This document shows, piece by piece, positions 51,650-60,412 of a stretch of DNA of 64,000 nucleotides. The DNA is from Halorubrum aquaticum. GTDB lineage: Archaea > Halobacteriota > Halobacteria > Halobacteriales > Haloferacaceae. Numbering within the stretch: the stretch's first letter is position 1; every line of letters starts with the position of its first letter. Position numbers and translations under genes: made by a program. The DNA lies in NCBI RefSeq assembly GCF_900113615.1, contig NZ_FOPZ01000007.1:62001-126000 (forward strand), in the 5' to 3' direction. The notes under the pieces were generated by a model. That model did no database searches. It was not told the DNA's origin and saw only the letters and a list, made by a program, of their open reading frames with translations.

Positions 51650-53113
51650 ATGGACGCTCCAGACGGTCCGGACGTGCCGGAGTCGGGCGGTCCGAGCGAC
51701 CCGAGGAGGGAGATCGACGCCCCGAACGATCCCGGCGGGGTCGACGTCCCGGACGTCCTCGCCGAGGTCGTCGACGCCGACACCGGGGAGGGGGAGCTCG
51801 AACGGACGATCGGGCTCACCGGCGGGCTCGCGATCGGGATCGGGACGATGATCGGCGCGGGGATCTTCGTGTTCCCCGGGCTCGCGGCCGAGAACGCCGG
51901 TCCGGCCGCCTCGCTTTCGTTCGCCATCGGCGCGGTCGTCGCGCTGCTCGTGGCCCTGCCGGCCTCCGAACTCGCGACGGCGATGCCGCGCAGCGGCGGC
52001 GGCTACTTCTTCATCTCGCGGGGGCTCGGCACTGCTCCCGGCGCGGTCGTCGGGCTCGGGCTCTGGCTCGGGCTCGTCTTCGCCTCGGCGTTCTACCTCG
52101 TCGGGCTCGGCAGCTACGCCGGACAGGTGTTCCTGGAGGCGGGGATCGCGCTGCCCGTCGACCCGGCGGTCCCGCTCGGGGTCGCGTTCGGGGTCGGGCT
52201 CACGGCCCTCAGCCTCTTCGGGACCGAGAACACCGCCTCGCTCCAGAACGGGATCGTGGCGGTCCTGCTCGTCATCCTCACGCTCTTCTTGAGCTACGGG
52301 AGCCTCGACGCGCTCGGCGTGTTCGGAACGGAGAGCACCCCCGAGCGCTTCTTCCCTCCCGGCGGGCTGTTGCCGGTGCTCCAGACGGCGGCGCTCGTGT
52401 TCACCTCGTATCTCGGCTTCGCGCAGGTGGCGACCGTCGCGGGCGACATCAAGGACCCCTCGCGGAACCTCCCGCTGGCGATGGTCGCGTCCGTCCTCGT
52501 CGTGGGCGTGTTCTACGTCGTCACGGTCTTCGTCGCGACGAGCGCGTTCGGCAGCGCCCGCCTCGGCGAGTTCGGCGAGACCGCCATGGTCGAGGTCGCC
52601 CGCGAGTTCGTCGGGTTCCCGGGGGCGATCGCCATCGTCGTCGCCGGCCTGTTGGCGACCTTCTCGAGCGCGAACGCGTCGATACTCAGCGCCTCGCGCG
52701 CGGTGTACGCCGTGAGCCGCGACGACCTCATCCCCGCGAGCGCGAGCCGGATCAACCTCCGGTACGGGACGCCACACGTCGCCCTGGGGCTCGCCGGCGG
52801 GCCGATCGTCGTCCTCGCCGCGACCGGGCAGGTGGAGCTGCTCGCGGAGGTCGCCTCCTTCCTCCACCTCGTGATGTACGGACTGATCTGCGTCGCGCTG
52901 ATCCGGCTCCGGCGCGAGGGCCCCGACTGGTACGCGCCGTCGTTCCGCTGTCCGGCCGGCTTCGCGGTCGCCGGCGTCGGGGCGCTCGCGAGCTTCGCGC
53001 TGATCGCGTTCATGCAACCGGCGTCGATCGGGATCGGGATCGCCGTCATGGTCGCGGCCTACGGCTGGTACCGATACTACTCGACGGACGTCGAACTGAA
53101 AGGGAGGTTCTGA
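51650..53113 (+). CDS. APC-family amino acid permease
   Basis: Secondary transporter of 487 residues with about 12 helices. After an acidic N-terminal tail, [21 protein letters not shown] is the helix 1 substrate-binding motif. [13 protein letters not shown] is another APC signature. It sits 1 bp before a UspA gene, a common haloarchaeal pairing in which the Usp protein may regulate the transporter. Substrate is unknown. Confidence 0.85.
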   Translation: MDAPDGPDVPESGGPSDPRREIDAPNDPGGVDVPDVLAEVVDADTGEGELERTIGLTGGLAIGIGTMIGAGIFVFPGLAAENAGPAASLSFAIGAVVALLVALPASELATAMPRSGGGYFFISRGLGTAPGAVVGLGLWLGLVFASAFYLVGLGSYAGQVFLEAGIALPVDPAVPLGVAFGVGLTALSLFGTENTASLQNGIVAVLLVILTLFLSYGSLDALGVFGTESTPERFFPPGGLLPVLQTAALVFTSYLGFAQVATVAGDIKDPSRNLPLAMVASVLVVGVFYVVTVFVATSAFGSARLGEFGETAMVEVAREFVGFPGAIAIVVAGLLATFSSANASILSASRAVYAVSRDDLIPASASRINLRYGTPHVALGLAGGPIVVLAATGQVELLAEVASFLHLVMYGLICVALIRLRREGPDWYAPSFRCPAGFAVAGVGALASFALIAFMQPASIGIGIAVMVAAYGWYRYYSTDVELKGRF

Positions 53114-53114
53114 G

Positions 53115-53888
53115 ATGACCGACACGACACCACCGGACGACCCGACACGAACCGAGACCGACCGACCCGCGGTGCTCGTCCCGCTGGAGGTGCTGGAGGG
53201 CGAGTCACCTCCGACGGGCACGCCGGACCTGCTCGCGAACGCCCACGTCGTCCTGTTGGGGTACCACGTGATCCCCGAACAGACGGCCACGGAACAGGCG
53301 AGAGAGCAGTTCGGCGAGACCGCGATGGCGAAGCTCGAGGGGTTCGCCGGCACGCTGGCGGAGGCGGGCGCGACCGTCGAGGTGCGACTCGTGTTCACTC
53401 ACGACGAGCGAACGACGATCGACCGGCTCATCTACGAACACGACTGCCTCGCCGTGCTCGTTCCGAACAGCACCGAACGCGTCGAGGAGGTCCTCGTCGC
53501 CGTGCGCGGAACCGTCGGGATCGACCGAAACGCGCGGCTCGTCGCCGGCCTGTTCGCCGGCACCGACGTCGCGGTGACGCTCTATCACGTCCTCGACGAC
53601 GACGAGACCACGGACGACGGCGAGACCCTGCTGAACGGGGTGAAAGCCGAACTCGTCGATCGCGGAATGGATCCCGACGGGATCGAGGTCGTCGTCGAGG
53701 ACGCGGCGGCGGCGGTCGACGCGATCGCCCGCCACGGCGAGGCCCACGACGCGGTGATCATGGGCGAGACGGACCCGTCGGTCACCACGTTCGTCTTCGG
53801 GATGCCCTCCGAACAGGTGGCGGAGCGCTTTCTCGGTCCGGTGCTGGTCGTTCAGCGGGAGCGACCCGAAGGCGAAGCCGAGGAGTGA
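53115..53888 (+). CDS. UspA-type universal stress protein (two domain)
   Basis: Protein of 257 residues with two Usp-like halves. The first (about 18-125) has VLVPLEV and LAVLVPNST; the second (about 135-250) ends in HDAVIMGETDPSV and GPVLVVQRE, similar to an ATP-binding loop but without the complete GxxGxx(S/T) motif. It is almost contiguous with the APC permease gene and probably controls or stabilises it. Confidence 0.75.
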   Translation: MTDTTPPDDPTRTETDRPAVLVPLEVLEGESPPTGTPDLLANAHVVLLGYHVIPEQTATEQAREQFGETAMAKLEGFAGTLAEAGATVEVRLVFTHDERTTIDRLIYEHDCLAVLVPNSTERVEEVLVAVRGTVGIDRNARLVAGLFAGTDVAVTLYHVLDDDETTDDGETLLNGVKAELVDRGMDPDGIEVVVEDAAAAVDAIARHGEAHDAVIMGETDPSVTTFVFGMPSEQVAERFLGPVLVVQRERPEGEAEE

Positions 53889-53926
53889 CCGACCGGGCGG
53901 GTCCCGCCGGCCCCCACGTCCTCCGT

Positions 53927-54667
53927 TCAGACCTCGTCGGCGGCCGCCTGTGCCTCCCGCAGCGTGAACCGGCCCTCGTAGAGGGCGGTGCCGACGACCA
54001 CGGCGGCCGCGCCGGCCTCCTTCAACGCCACCACGTCGTCGACGGTCGCGACGCCGCCCGAGGCGATCACCGGGATCTCGACCGCCTCGACCACGCTCGC
54101 GACCGCCTCGCGGTCGATCCCCTCCAACCGTCCCTCGACGTCCACGTTCGTGAAGAGGACCGCGCCCGCACCGAGTTCCTCGTAGCGCGCGGCGGCCTCG
54201 GCGGGGTCGAGGCCGGTCCCCTCGGTCCAGCCGGCGACGACGACCTCGCCGTCCCTCGCGTCGAGGCTGACGACGACGCTTCCCGGGTGCGTCCCGTCGA
54301 TCTCGGCGACGATCTCCGGGTTCTCCACCGCCGCGGTACCGAGGATCACGCGGTCGATGCCGGCGTCCACCAGCCCCCGGGCGTCCTCGGCGGTCCGGAT
54401 CCCGCCGCCGAGCTGGAGGCCGACCGCGTCGTCCGTGGCGTCGACGACCGCCTCGATCGCGTCGGCGTTGGCGCGCTCGCCCTCGAAGGCCCCGTCGAGG
54501 TCGACGAGGTGGAGCGTTCGCGCGCCCGCCTCGGTCCACCGCGCCGCCGCCTCGACCGGGTCGCCGTAGCGTTTGCCCGTGCCGCGCTCGCCGCCGACGA
54601 GTTGGACGACGGAGCCGTCCTGGACGTCGACCGCGGGGATCACCTCGAACTCGGAGAAGCCGCTCAT
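53927..54667 (-). CDS. hisA: Phosphoribosylformimino-AICAR-P isomerase
   Basis: HisA TIM barrel of 246 residues for the fourth step of histidine synthesis. VIPAVDVQDGSVVQL carries the N-terminal catalytic Asp, LHLVDLDGAFEG and LQLGGGIR follow, and the second half has ASGGVATVDDVVAL. The ATG at 54667 is set by the usual MSGFSEFEVIPAVD opening. Convergent with the Usp gene, divergent from the thiamine-type ABC operon. Confidence 0.92.
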   Translation of the reverse strand: MSGFSEFEVIPAVDVQDGSVVQLVGGERGTGKRYGDPVEAAARWTEAGARTLHLVDLDGAFEGERANADAIEAVVDATDDAVGLQLGGGIRTAEDARGLVDAGIDRVILGTAAVENPEIVAEIDGTHPGSVVVSLDARDGEVVVAGWTEGTGLDPAEAAARYEELGAGAVLFTNVDVEGRLEGIDREAVASVVEAVEIPVIASGGVATVDDVVALKEAGAAAVVVGTALYEGRFTLREAQAAADEV

Positions 54668-54755
54668 ACCGGGACACACTCGCGGGATCGATTAAACGGG
54701 TCGGTCTCGGTCACGACCGGAGACGGAACCGGCGGAGTCGACGACGACACGGATC

Positions 54756-54768
54756 CCTTATGTAACCA
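54756..54768 (+). promoter_or_regulatory. TATA box for the thiBPQ-type operon
   Basis: CCCTTATGTAACC is centred about 27 bp before ATG 54789, as for a leaderless transcript. The 109-bp region upstream of the ATG shows no TPP-riboswitch-like core. Confidence 0.5.
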
Positions 54769-54788
54769 CCGAGTACAACAACCAAGTA

Positions 54789-56039
54789 ATGATCGACGAG
54801 ACGACGGAGGCGGACGGGTCGACGGGTCGACACACGCGGCGACGATTCATCGCGCTCGGCGGCGCGGCGGGGGTGGCGGGACTCGCCGGCTGTAGCGCGG
54901 AGCGGACGGGAGACGACGGTTCCGGCGGCTCCGGCGACTCCGACGGCAACGAAACGAACGGCGACGGGAGCGACGGCGACGCGGAGGACGCGGGCGAGGA
55001 CGGGGAGAGCGAGACGCCGACTCTGACGGTCGCGACCTACGGCGCGTTCATCGACGCGCCCTCGGTGAGCCCCGGCGAGTGGCTCAAAGGGGAGTTCGAG
55101 TCGCGCGTCGACGCCACGCTGGAGTGGGCGACCCCCGACAACGAGGTGAACCACTACGTCGAGCGCGCGGCCTCGGGCGCGCCGATCGACGCCGACCTCT
55201 ACGTCGGGCTCACCACCGAGGACCTGGTTCGGATCGACGAGGAGCTCGACGACGACCTCTTCTCCGCCGCCGGCGACGTCGACGGGGCCGACGCGGTCCG
55301 CGACGGCCTGCGCTTCGACCCCTTCGAGCGGGCCGTCCCCTTCGACACGGGCTACGTCAGCCTCGTGTACGACGGCACCGAGACGGAGGCACCGGAGACC
55401 TTCGAGGGGCTGTTGGCGGAGGAGCACCGCGGCGACCTCATCGCGCAGAACCCGGGCGGCTCCTCGACCGGCCGCGCGTTCCTGTTACACACGATCTCCC
55501 GGTTCGGCGACGGCGGCGTCGCCGCCGACGGGGACGAGGAGGCCGTCGAGGGCGACGACGGCGACCCCGACTACGACTACCTCGACTACTGGGCGGAGCT
55601 CCAGGACAACGACGTGCGCGTGCTCGGCTCCTGGGACGACGCCTACACCTCGTGGTCGGAGGGGGAAGCGCCGATCGTGGTCTCGTACTCCACCGACCAG
55701 GTGTTCGCGGACATGGAGGGCGCGGACCTCCAGGAACACCGGATCCGTTTCCTGAACGACCAGGCGTACGCGACTCCGGAGGGGATGGCGGTCTTCGCCG
55801 ACGCCGACGAGCCCGACCTCGCCCGCGAGTTCATGTCGTTCATGCTGGAACCCGAGGTCCAGGGGGAGATCGCCCAGCGCAACGTCGCGTTCCCCGCGAC
55901 CGACACCGCGGAGCTCCCGGAGGACTACGCCGAACTCGCCCAGGAGCCCGCCGATCCGGTCACGTTCACGTACGACCAGCTCCAAGGGTCGCTCGACGCA
56001 TGGATCACCGCGTGGGAACGCCAGTACAGGGGCAACTGA
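54789..56039 (+). CDS. thiB: Thiamine-type ABC substrate-binding lipoprotein
   Basis: Binding protein of 416 residues. Twin-arginine signal HTRRRFIALGG, lipobox LAGC, and an acidic/Gly/Ser linker to about residue 78. The fold resembles ThiB: SYSTDQVF (about 295-302), GGSSTGRAFLLHT and DAYTSWSEGEAPIV. Ligand likely thiamine, though related proteins bind iron or polyamines. It begins the thiBPQ operon with a leaderless-type promoter. Confidence 0.82.
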   Translation: MIDETTEADGSTGRHTRRRFIALGGAAGVAGLAGCSAERTGDDGSGGSGDSDGNETNGDGSDGDAEDAGEDGESETPTLTVATYGAFIDAPSVSPGEWLKGEFESRVDATLEWATPDNEVNHYVERAASGAPIDADLYVGLTTEDLVRIDEELDDDLFSAAGDVDGADAVRDGLRFDPFERAVPFDTGYVSLVYDGTETEAPETFEGLLAEEHRGDLIAQNPGGSSTGRAFLLHTISRFGDGGVAADGDEEAVEGDDGDPDYDYLDYWAELQDNDVRVLGSWDDAYTSWSEGEAPIVVSYSTDQVFADMEGADLQEHRIRFLNDQAYATPEGMAVFADADEPDLAREFMSFMLEPEVQGEIAQRNVAFPATDTAELPEDYAELAQEPADPVTFTYDQLQGSLDAWITAWERQYRGN

Positions 56040-56049
56040 GTCCCGGCCC

Positions 56050-57930
56050 GTGAGCGACGGATCGCGCGGTCGTGACGGGTCTGACGGGTCTGACGAATCG
56101 GACGGGACCGACAACCGGCGGGACCGTCCGGTTCGGCTCCGCGACGGGAACCGGACGACCCGGCTCGGCGATCGCATCGAGCGACGCGCGCTGACCGGAC
56201 TCGCGGCCGCGACGGTCGCGGTGTTGGCGCTCGTCTTCTACTACCCGGTCGGGACCGTCCTCGTCGAGTCGGTCGTCGTCGACGGCGCGGTCACGCTCGG
56301 CGTCTTCGCCGACCTCCTGCGCGACCCCTTCTACTTCGGCGAGCTCGCGCGGCTGTTCGCGGGCGAGAGCCCGCTCGCGGTCGTTCGGGGACTGCTCGGC
56401 GCGGATCGCCGGCTCGGGATCGTCGGATTCACCGCCTACCAGGCCGCGCTGTCGACGATCGCCAGCGTCGCGCTCGGGCTCCCCGCGGCCTACCTGCTCG
56501 CGCGCTTCGAGTTCCCCGGTCGGCGGACGCTGCGCTCTCTCACCATCGTCCCGTTCGTGCTCCCGTCGATCATGGTCGCGGTGGGGTACGTCGCCACCTT
56601 CGGCCGAAACGGGACGCTCAACGCCGTCCTCGGCGCGGTCGGGCTCGGCCCCGTCGACCTCATGTTCACGCTGGAGGCGATCGTGATCGCCCACGCCTTC
56701 TACAACGCGCCGCTCGTCGCGCGGGTAACGACGGCCGCCTGGGAGTCCGTCGACGCCGGCGCGGTCGAGACGGCCCGGAGCCTCGGGGCGAGCCCGGCCC
56801 GGGCGTTTCTCCACGTCGTCGCGCCGCAAGTGTACCCCGCGGTCCTGATGGGGGCGGCGCTCACCTTCGTGTTCACCTTCGGGACGTTCCCCATCGTGTT
56901 GGCGCTCGGCGGGTTCGAGCTGGCGACCGTCGAGGTGTTCGTCTACCGGCTCGCGCGCGACCTGAACTACGCGGAGGCGGCGGCGCTCGCGGTCGTCGAA
57001 CTCGTCATCTCGCTGTCCGTGCTCGGCGCGTACCTCCGGTACGAGGCGAGACACACGGTGACCTCGCGGGGCGTCAGGCCGCTCCCCCGGCGACCCCTCC
57101 TCCCGTCCGCACCGACGGCCCGCGAGGTGCTCCCCCGGCTCGGGCTCGGCGTCTACGGCGTCGTCGCGGCGCTGGTCTTTCTCGCACCTCTCGCCTCCAT
57201 GGTCCTCGCGAGCGTCACCGGCGGGGACGGCGGACTCACGCTCGAGCACTACCGGTTCCTGCTGGAGCGCCAGCGCACGGGCGCGGCGTTTCAGGTGCGA
57301 CCGTGGCCCGCCGTCCGCAACTCGCTCGTCTTCGCGGCGGCGTCGGCGCTCGTCGCGCTGCCGATGGGGGTCGTCGTCGCGGTGATCACGACCCGCGAGT
57401 ACCGCGGCCGGAAGCTCGTCGACGCGGTCGCGATGGCACCCTTCGCCGTCTCGGGGATCCTCGTGGGGCTCGGGCTGCTCCGCGGGCTGGTCTTCGGCGT
57501 CGAGGTCGCGGGGTGGCGGATCGCGGTGGCCGGCTCGGCGGCGATCGTCGCCGCCCACGCCGTGGCGGGCTACCCGTTCGTCGTCCGGACGGTCGCGCCC
57601 GGCCTGGAGTCGCTCGACCGGTCGCTGATCGAGTCGGCGCGCGCGCTCGGCGCGTCGCGGGCGCGGGTGCTCCGGGACGTCGAACTCCCCTTGGTCTGGC
57701 CGGGCGTCGTCGCGGGTGCGGCGTTCGCGGTCGCCATCTCGATGGGCGAGTTCACGGCGACGGTCGTGCTCGCGACCGGCGCGGACGCCTACACGATGCC
57801 GATCGCGATCGAACGGTTCATCGGCCGGCGGCTCGGACCCGCGACCGCGATGGGCGTCGTCCTCCTCGTCGTGACCGGGGTCAGCTTCGTCGTGATCGAG
57901 CGGCTCGGGGGTGAGTACGATGGGATCTGA
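56050..57930 (+). CDS. thiP: Thiamine-type ABC permease (double domain, ThiP-like)
   Basis: Permease of 626 residues with two fused BPD_transp domains and about 12 helices. EAA-type loops read ETARSLGASPARAFLHVVAP in the first half and ESARALGASRARVLRDVELP in the second. The GTG at 56050 lies 10 bp after the thiB stop. A tail overlaps the ATPase gene by 11 nt. Fused double permeases are typical of ThiP and iron transporters. Confidence 0.82.
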   Translation: MSDGSRGRDGSDGSDESDGTDNRRDRPVRLRDGNRTTRLGDRIERRALTGLAAATVAVLALVFYYPVGTVLVESVVVDGAVTLGVFADLLRDPFYFGELARLFAGESPLAVVRGLLGADRRLGIVGFTAYQAALSTIASVALGLPAAYLLARFEFPGRRTLRSLTIVPFVLPSIMVAVGYVATFGRNGTLNAVLGAVGLGPVDLMFTLEAIVIAHAFYNAPLVARVTTAAWESVDAGAVETARSLGASPARAFLHVVAPQVYPAVLMGAALTFVFTFGTFPIVLALGGFELATVEVFVYRLARDLNYAEAAALAVVELVISLSVLGAYLRYEARHTVTSRGVRPLPRRPLLPSAPTAREVLPRLGLGVYGVVAALVFLAPLASMVLASVTGGDGGLTLEHYRFLLERQRTGAAFQVRPWPAVRNSLVFAAASALVALPMGVVVAVITTREYRGRKLVDAVAMAPFAVSGILVGLGLLRGLVFGVEVAGWRIAVAGSAAIVAAHAVAGYPFVVRTVAPGLESLDRSLIESARALGASRARVLRDVELPLVWPGVVAGAAFAVAISMGEFTATVVLATGADAYTMPIAIERFIGRRLGPATAMGVVLLVVTGVSFVVIERLGGEYDGI

Positions 57931-59074
57931 GGGGAACCATCGAAAAACGGGTCCCGACGCGAACGCCCCCGTCGCGGTCGAACTCGAGGGCGTGGGAAAG
58001 CGCTACGACGGGACGGTCGCCGTCCAGGACGTGGACCTGCGGATCCGGGAGGGGGAGTTCTTCACGCTCGTGGGACCGTCCGGCTGCGGGAAGACGACGA
58101 CCCTCCGGCTGATCGCGGGCTTCGAGGAGCCCACCGAGGGACGGATCCGCTTCGGGGACCGCGACGTGTCGGGCGTCCCGCCGGAGGCCCGGAACGTGGG
58201 CGTGGTGTTCCAGAACTACGCGCTGTTCCCGCACATGACCGTCGGCGAGAACGTGGGCTACGGGCTGCGCTTCTCGGAGCCGCCGGGCGGCGCGAGTCGC
58301 GAGGAGCGCGTCCGCGAACTGCTCGAACTCGTCGACCTGCCGGGGACCGCCGACCGCGACCCCGAGAGCCTCTCGGGCGGGCAACGACAGCGAGTGGCGA
58401 TGGCGCGGGCGCTCGCGCCCGGTCCCGACCTCCTGCTTCTCGACGAGCCGATGAGCGCGCTCGACGCGCGCCTGCGCGAGCGGCTCCGTCTTCAGGTGCG
58501 TTCGATCCAGCGGGAGCTCGGGATCACCACCGTCTACGTCACCCACGACCAGGAGGAGGCGCTCTCCGTCTCCGACCGCGTCGCGGTGATGCGGGGCGGG
58601 ACTCCAGAGCAGGTCGCGCCGCCGCGGACGGTGTACCGCCGGCCCGCCTCGCGATTCGTCGCCGAGTTCGTCGGCGACAACAACGTGTTCGAGGGGGTCG
58701 TCGCGGAGGGGAACGGTGGCGTCGAGGCGGGGGTCGGAGCGGACTCGACGGCCCGAACCGTCCCCGTCGACGTCGGCGGCGAGACCCTCCGCGTCGCGGT
58801 CGGTGGCGAGGCGGACGCCGAGGACGACGTCCCGCGTCCCGGCGACTCGCTGACGTTCTGCGTCCGCCCGCAACACCTGCGGGTGGGCCGGACCGAGAAC
58901 GGGGTCCGGGCCGAGGCCGAGAGCGCGGAGTTCCTCGGCGAGACGACGCGGGTCCACCTCGGATGGGGCGGGCGGGAACTCGTCGTGCGGACCGAGGACC
59001 CCCTGTCGGGAACGGTCGCGGTGGGGTTCGACCCGGCCGACGCGCACGTGATCGGGGCGGATCCCGGCGAGTGA
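57920..59074 (+). CDS. thiQ: ABC importer ATPase (ThiQ/PotA-like)
   Basis: ATPase of 384 residues with Walker [16 protein letters not shown]-loop [26 protein letters not shown] and Walker B LLLLDEPMSALDA. A C-terminal TOBE-like regulatory domain (about 245-384) makes it longer than bacterial ThiQ and closer to PotA/FbpC. ATG 57920 is preferred to GTG 57911; both overlap thiP. Substrate inferred from the thiB-like partner. Confidence 0.82.
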   Translation: MGSEGNHRKTGPDANAPVAVELEGVGKRYDGTVAVQDVDLRIREGEFFTLVGPSGCGKTTTLRLIAGFEEPTEGRIRFGDRDVSGVPPEARNVGVVFQNYALFPHMTVGENVGYGLRFSEPPGGASREERVRELLELVDLPGTADRDPESLSGGQRQRVAMARALAPGPDLLLLDEPMSALDARLRERLRLQVRSIQRELGITTVYVTHDQEEALSVSDRVAVMRGGTPEQVAPPRTVYRRPASRFVAEFVGDNNVFEGVVAEGNGGVEAGVGADSTARTVPVDVGGETLRVAVGGEADAEDDVPRPGDSLTFCVRPQHLRVGRTENGVRAEAESAEFLGETTRVHLGWGGRELVVRTEDPLSGTVAVGFDPADAHVIGADPGE

Positions 59075-59130
59075 ACGGCACCGAACCGCGCGGCCGATAC
59101 GCCTTAACGGCCCGGCCTCCAAACCGTGGT

Positions 59131-59388
59131 ATGGCCTCGGAGCCGTGTGACGTCTGTGAGCGGTCCGTCAGGATCGCCGGCGGGATCGGCGACCTCTGGA
59201 ACTTCGCGTTCGAGTCGACCCAGGGGCTGACCCTGGAGCTCGCCGACGGCTCGGAGTTCTTCCTCTGTTTCGAGTGTATGGAGTCGCTGCCGGAGGACAC
59301 CGAGCCGACCGCCGAGGACGTCGCCGCCCTCCGGGAACGGACCGAGCCGGTCGAGGAGGACGGTAACTCCTTCTGGCACTGGGGGTAG
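59131..59388 (+). CDS. Small zinc-ribbon-like protein
   Basis: An 85-residue protein with two Cys pairs, CDVCERSV and CFECMESL, likely binding one zinc ion. It ends NSFWHWG. Conserved haloarchaeal type (DUF7562-like; recalled). CGCCTTAACGG lies about 27 bp before ATG 59131, supporting that start. It is convergent with the next minus-strand gene. Confidence 0.7.
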   Translation: MASEPCDVCERSVRIAGGIGDLWNFAFESTQGLTLELADGSEFFLCFECMESLPEDTEPTAEDVAALRERTEPVEEDGNSFWHWG

Positions 59389-59480
59389 TCGGCGACGCGA
59401 GAGACGGGCAGCCGGACGGAACCCCGGATCCGTAGCGGTCGCTGACGGCTGAAAACGACGGACCCGCCGAATACGGACGT

Positions 59481-59533
59481 GTTCTGAAACCGTTCTGAAA
59501 AGCGTTGAAAAGCGTTGAGAAGCGGTCGAAAAC
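59481..59533 (-). terminator. Phased A/T tracts between convergent genes
   Basis: Degenerate 10-bp units (CGTTCTGAAA, AGCGTTGAAA, AGCGTTGAGA and others) repeat about five times. On the minus strand they give TTTT tracts spaced about 10 nt, just after the stop of the leftward gene at 59537, as expected for an archaeal U-rich terminator. The plus-strand A-tracts have helical spacing, which also predicts bent DNA. Confidence 0.55.
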
Positions 59534-59536
59534 GCT

Positions 59537-59815
59537 CTAGAGCCGGTAGCGGCGGCGCGGACCGAACCGGATGATCCGGCCGAAGGGTCGCGACGCGCTC
59601 TGCGGCACGGAGAAGTCCGCGAGGAAGCGGACGGCCGTGAGGACGACGACTCCGCCGGCCAGCAGGGCGAGCATGGCGGCGGGGTACTCCACGGCGATCA
59701 GCGCGCCCGTCACGAGCAGGAAGATCGCGAGGATCGTGCCGAGCGAGCTGGCGACCGACGGCGGGTCGCTTTGGAAGCTGGGCTGTCGGGTCGATGTTCG
59801 GTCAGTCTGTGACAT
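59537..59815 (-). CDS. Small membrane protein
   Basis: Protein of 92 residues with a Ser/Thr/Gln-rich N terminus and two hydrophobic helices (about 25-43 and 46-64), then a basic tail (RRYRL). ATG 59815 gives MSQTDRTSTRQ; GGTTTATCC centred about 30 bp upstream supports it. Longer reading to 59884 is less likely. No family recognised. Confidence 0.6.
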   Translation of the reverse strand: MSQTDRTSTRQPSFQSDPPSVASSLGTILAIFLLVTGALIAVEYPAAMLALLAGGVVVLTAVRFLADFSVPQSASRPFGRIIRFGPRRRYRL

Positions 59816-60082
59816 ATCTCTCCCTTGGCTCTGTGTAGGGATAAACCTTTCATATTCCAAATATGTTTTGACAATTGGTACCATTTGTCAGGTATATAGT
59901 GGGCCTGAAACGCGAATATACGCCGTGTAACGAGTACCATGGTAGTCGTTTCGTATTCATCAGGAATTAGAACTATACTGATCGATCATGTTCCGAAGAC
60001 GGGATCGAAGGCGGGCGGCGAGGTGCCGGATCGTCGTCGTCGCGGTGAACGCTCCGGAGTTCCACCCCGCCCCATTCCGTCT

Positions 60083-60122
60083 TCTCTCATTCCATCCCAC
60101 TTTCTCTCATTCCATCCCGCCC
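60083..60122 (+). repeat. Two 20-bp tandem repeats
   Basis: TTCTCTCATTCCATCCC begins at 60083 and again at 60103, giving a 20-bp period with 17 identical leading bases. The unit adjoins the hairpin element. Confidence 0.8.
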
Positions 60123-60150
60123 CGCTCCGCTCCGTACGGTCCCGCAGGGC

Positions 60151-60281
60151 CCCGCACCTCACACCCCTTCGGCCTCGTCGCCGGGCTACGGCCGGCTGCC
60201 AGTGGCGCGCAGCGCCACGCTGTCACCGGCGCTACGCGCCGGTTGCAAGCGAGAGCTTTGCTCTCGCCCTGCCGGGCGCTC
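60151..60281. repeat. Intergenic hairpin element, copy B
   Basis: Same ends as copy A at 30921-31013: CCGCACCTCAC on the left and CCCTGCCGGGCGCTC on the right. Three perfect hairpins lie between: GTGGCGC-GCA-GCGCCAC (60202-60218), ACCGGCGC-TAC-GCGCCGGT (60225-60243) and GCGAGAGC-TTT-GCTCTCGC (60249-60267), each with a 3-nt loop. A fourth, looser stem uses GCCGG/CCGGC (60180-60196). Confidence 0.75.
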
Positions 60282-60412
60282 ACGGGATCGCGCCGCCGCG
60301 AAGGCCGATCGGTCGAACCGCGTACTCGTCTCGAGCACCACGACCACGCCCGAACCGGCATCAAAAGTACCATACCGTCTCCCGACCCGGTGTACGGTAT
60401 CGGGTGACCCCA

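Larger units (their letters stand above)
59816..60412. other. AT-rich segment and hairpin element before aminotransferase
   Basis: No gene is supported in 597 bp. From 59820 to 59990 the DNA is unusually AT-rich for this window and holds three palindromes. From 60060 to 60140 is a C/T-rich stretch with a 20-bp tandem repeat, then the hairpin element (60151-60281), then the aminotransferase promoter region. Confidence 0.65.

Noticed and set aside
54680-54788. TPP riboswitch upstream of thiB
   Set aside because: The predicted transcript is leaderless, and no thi-box core such as CTGAGA or ACCTGA in a structured context is seen.
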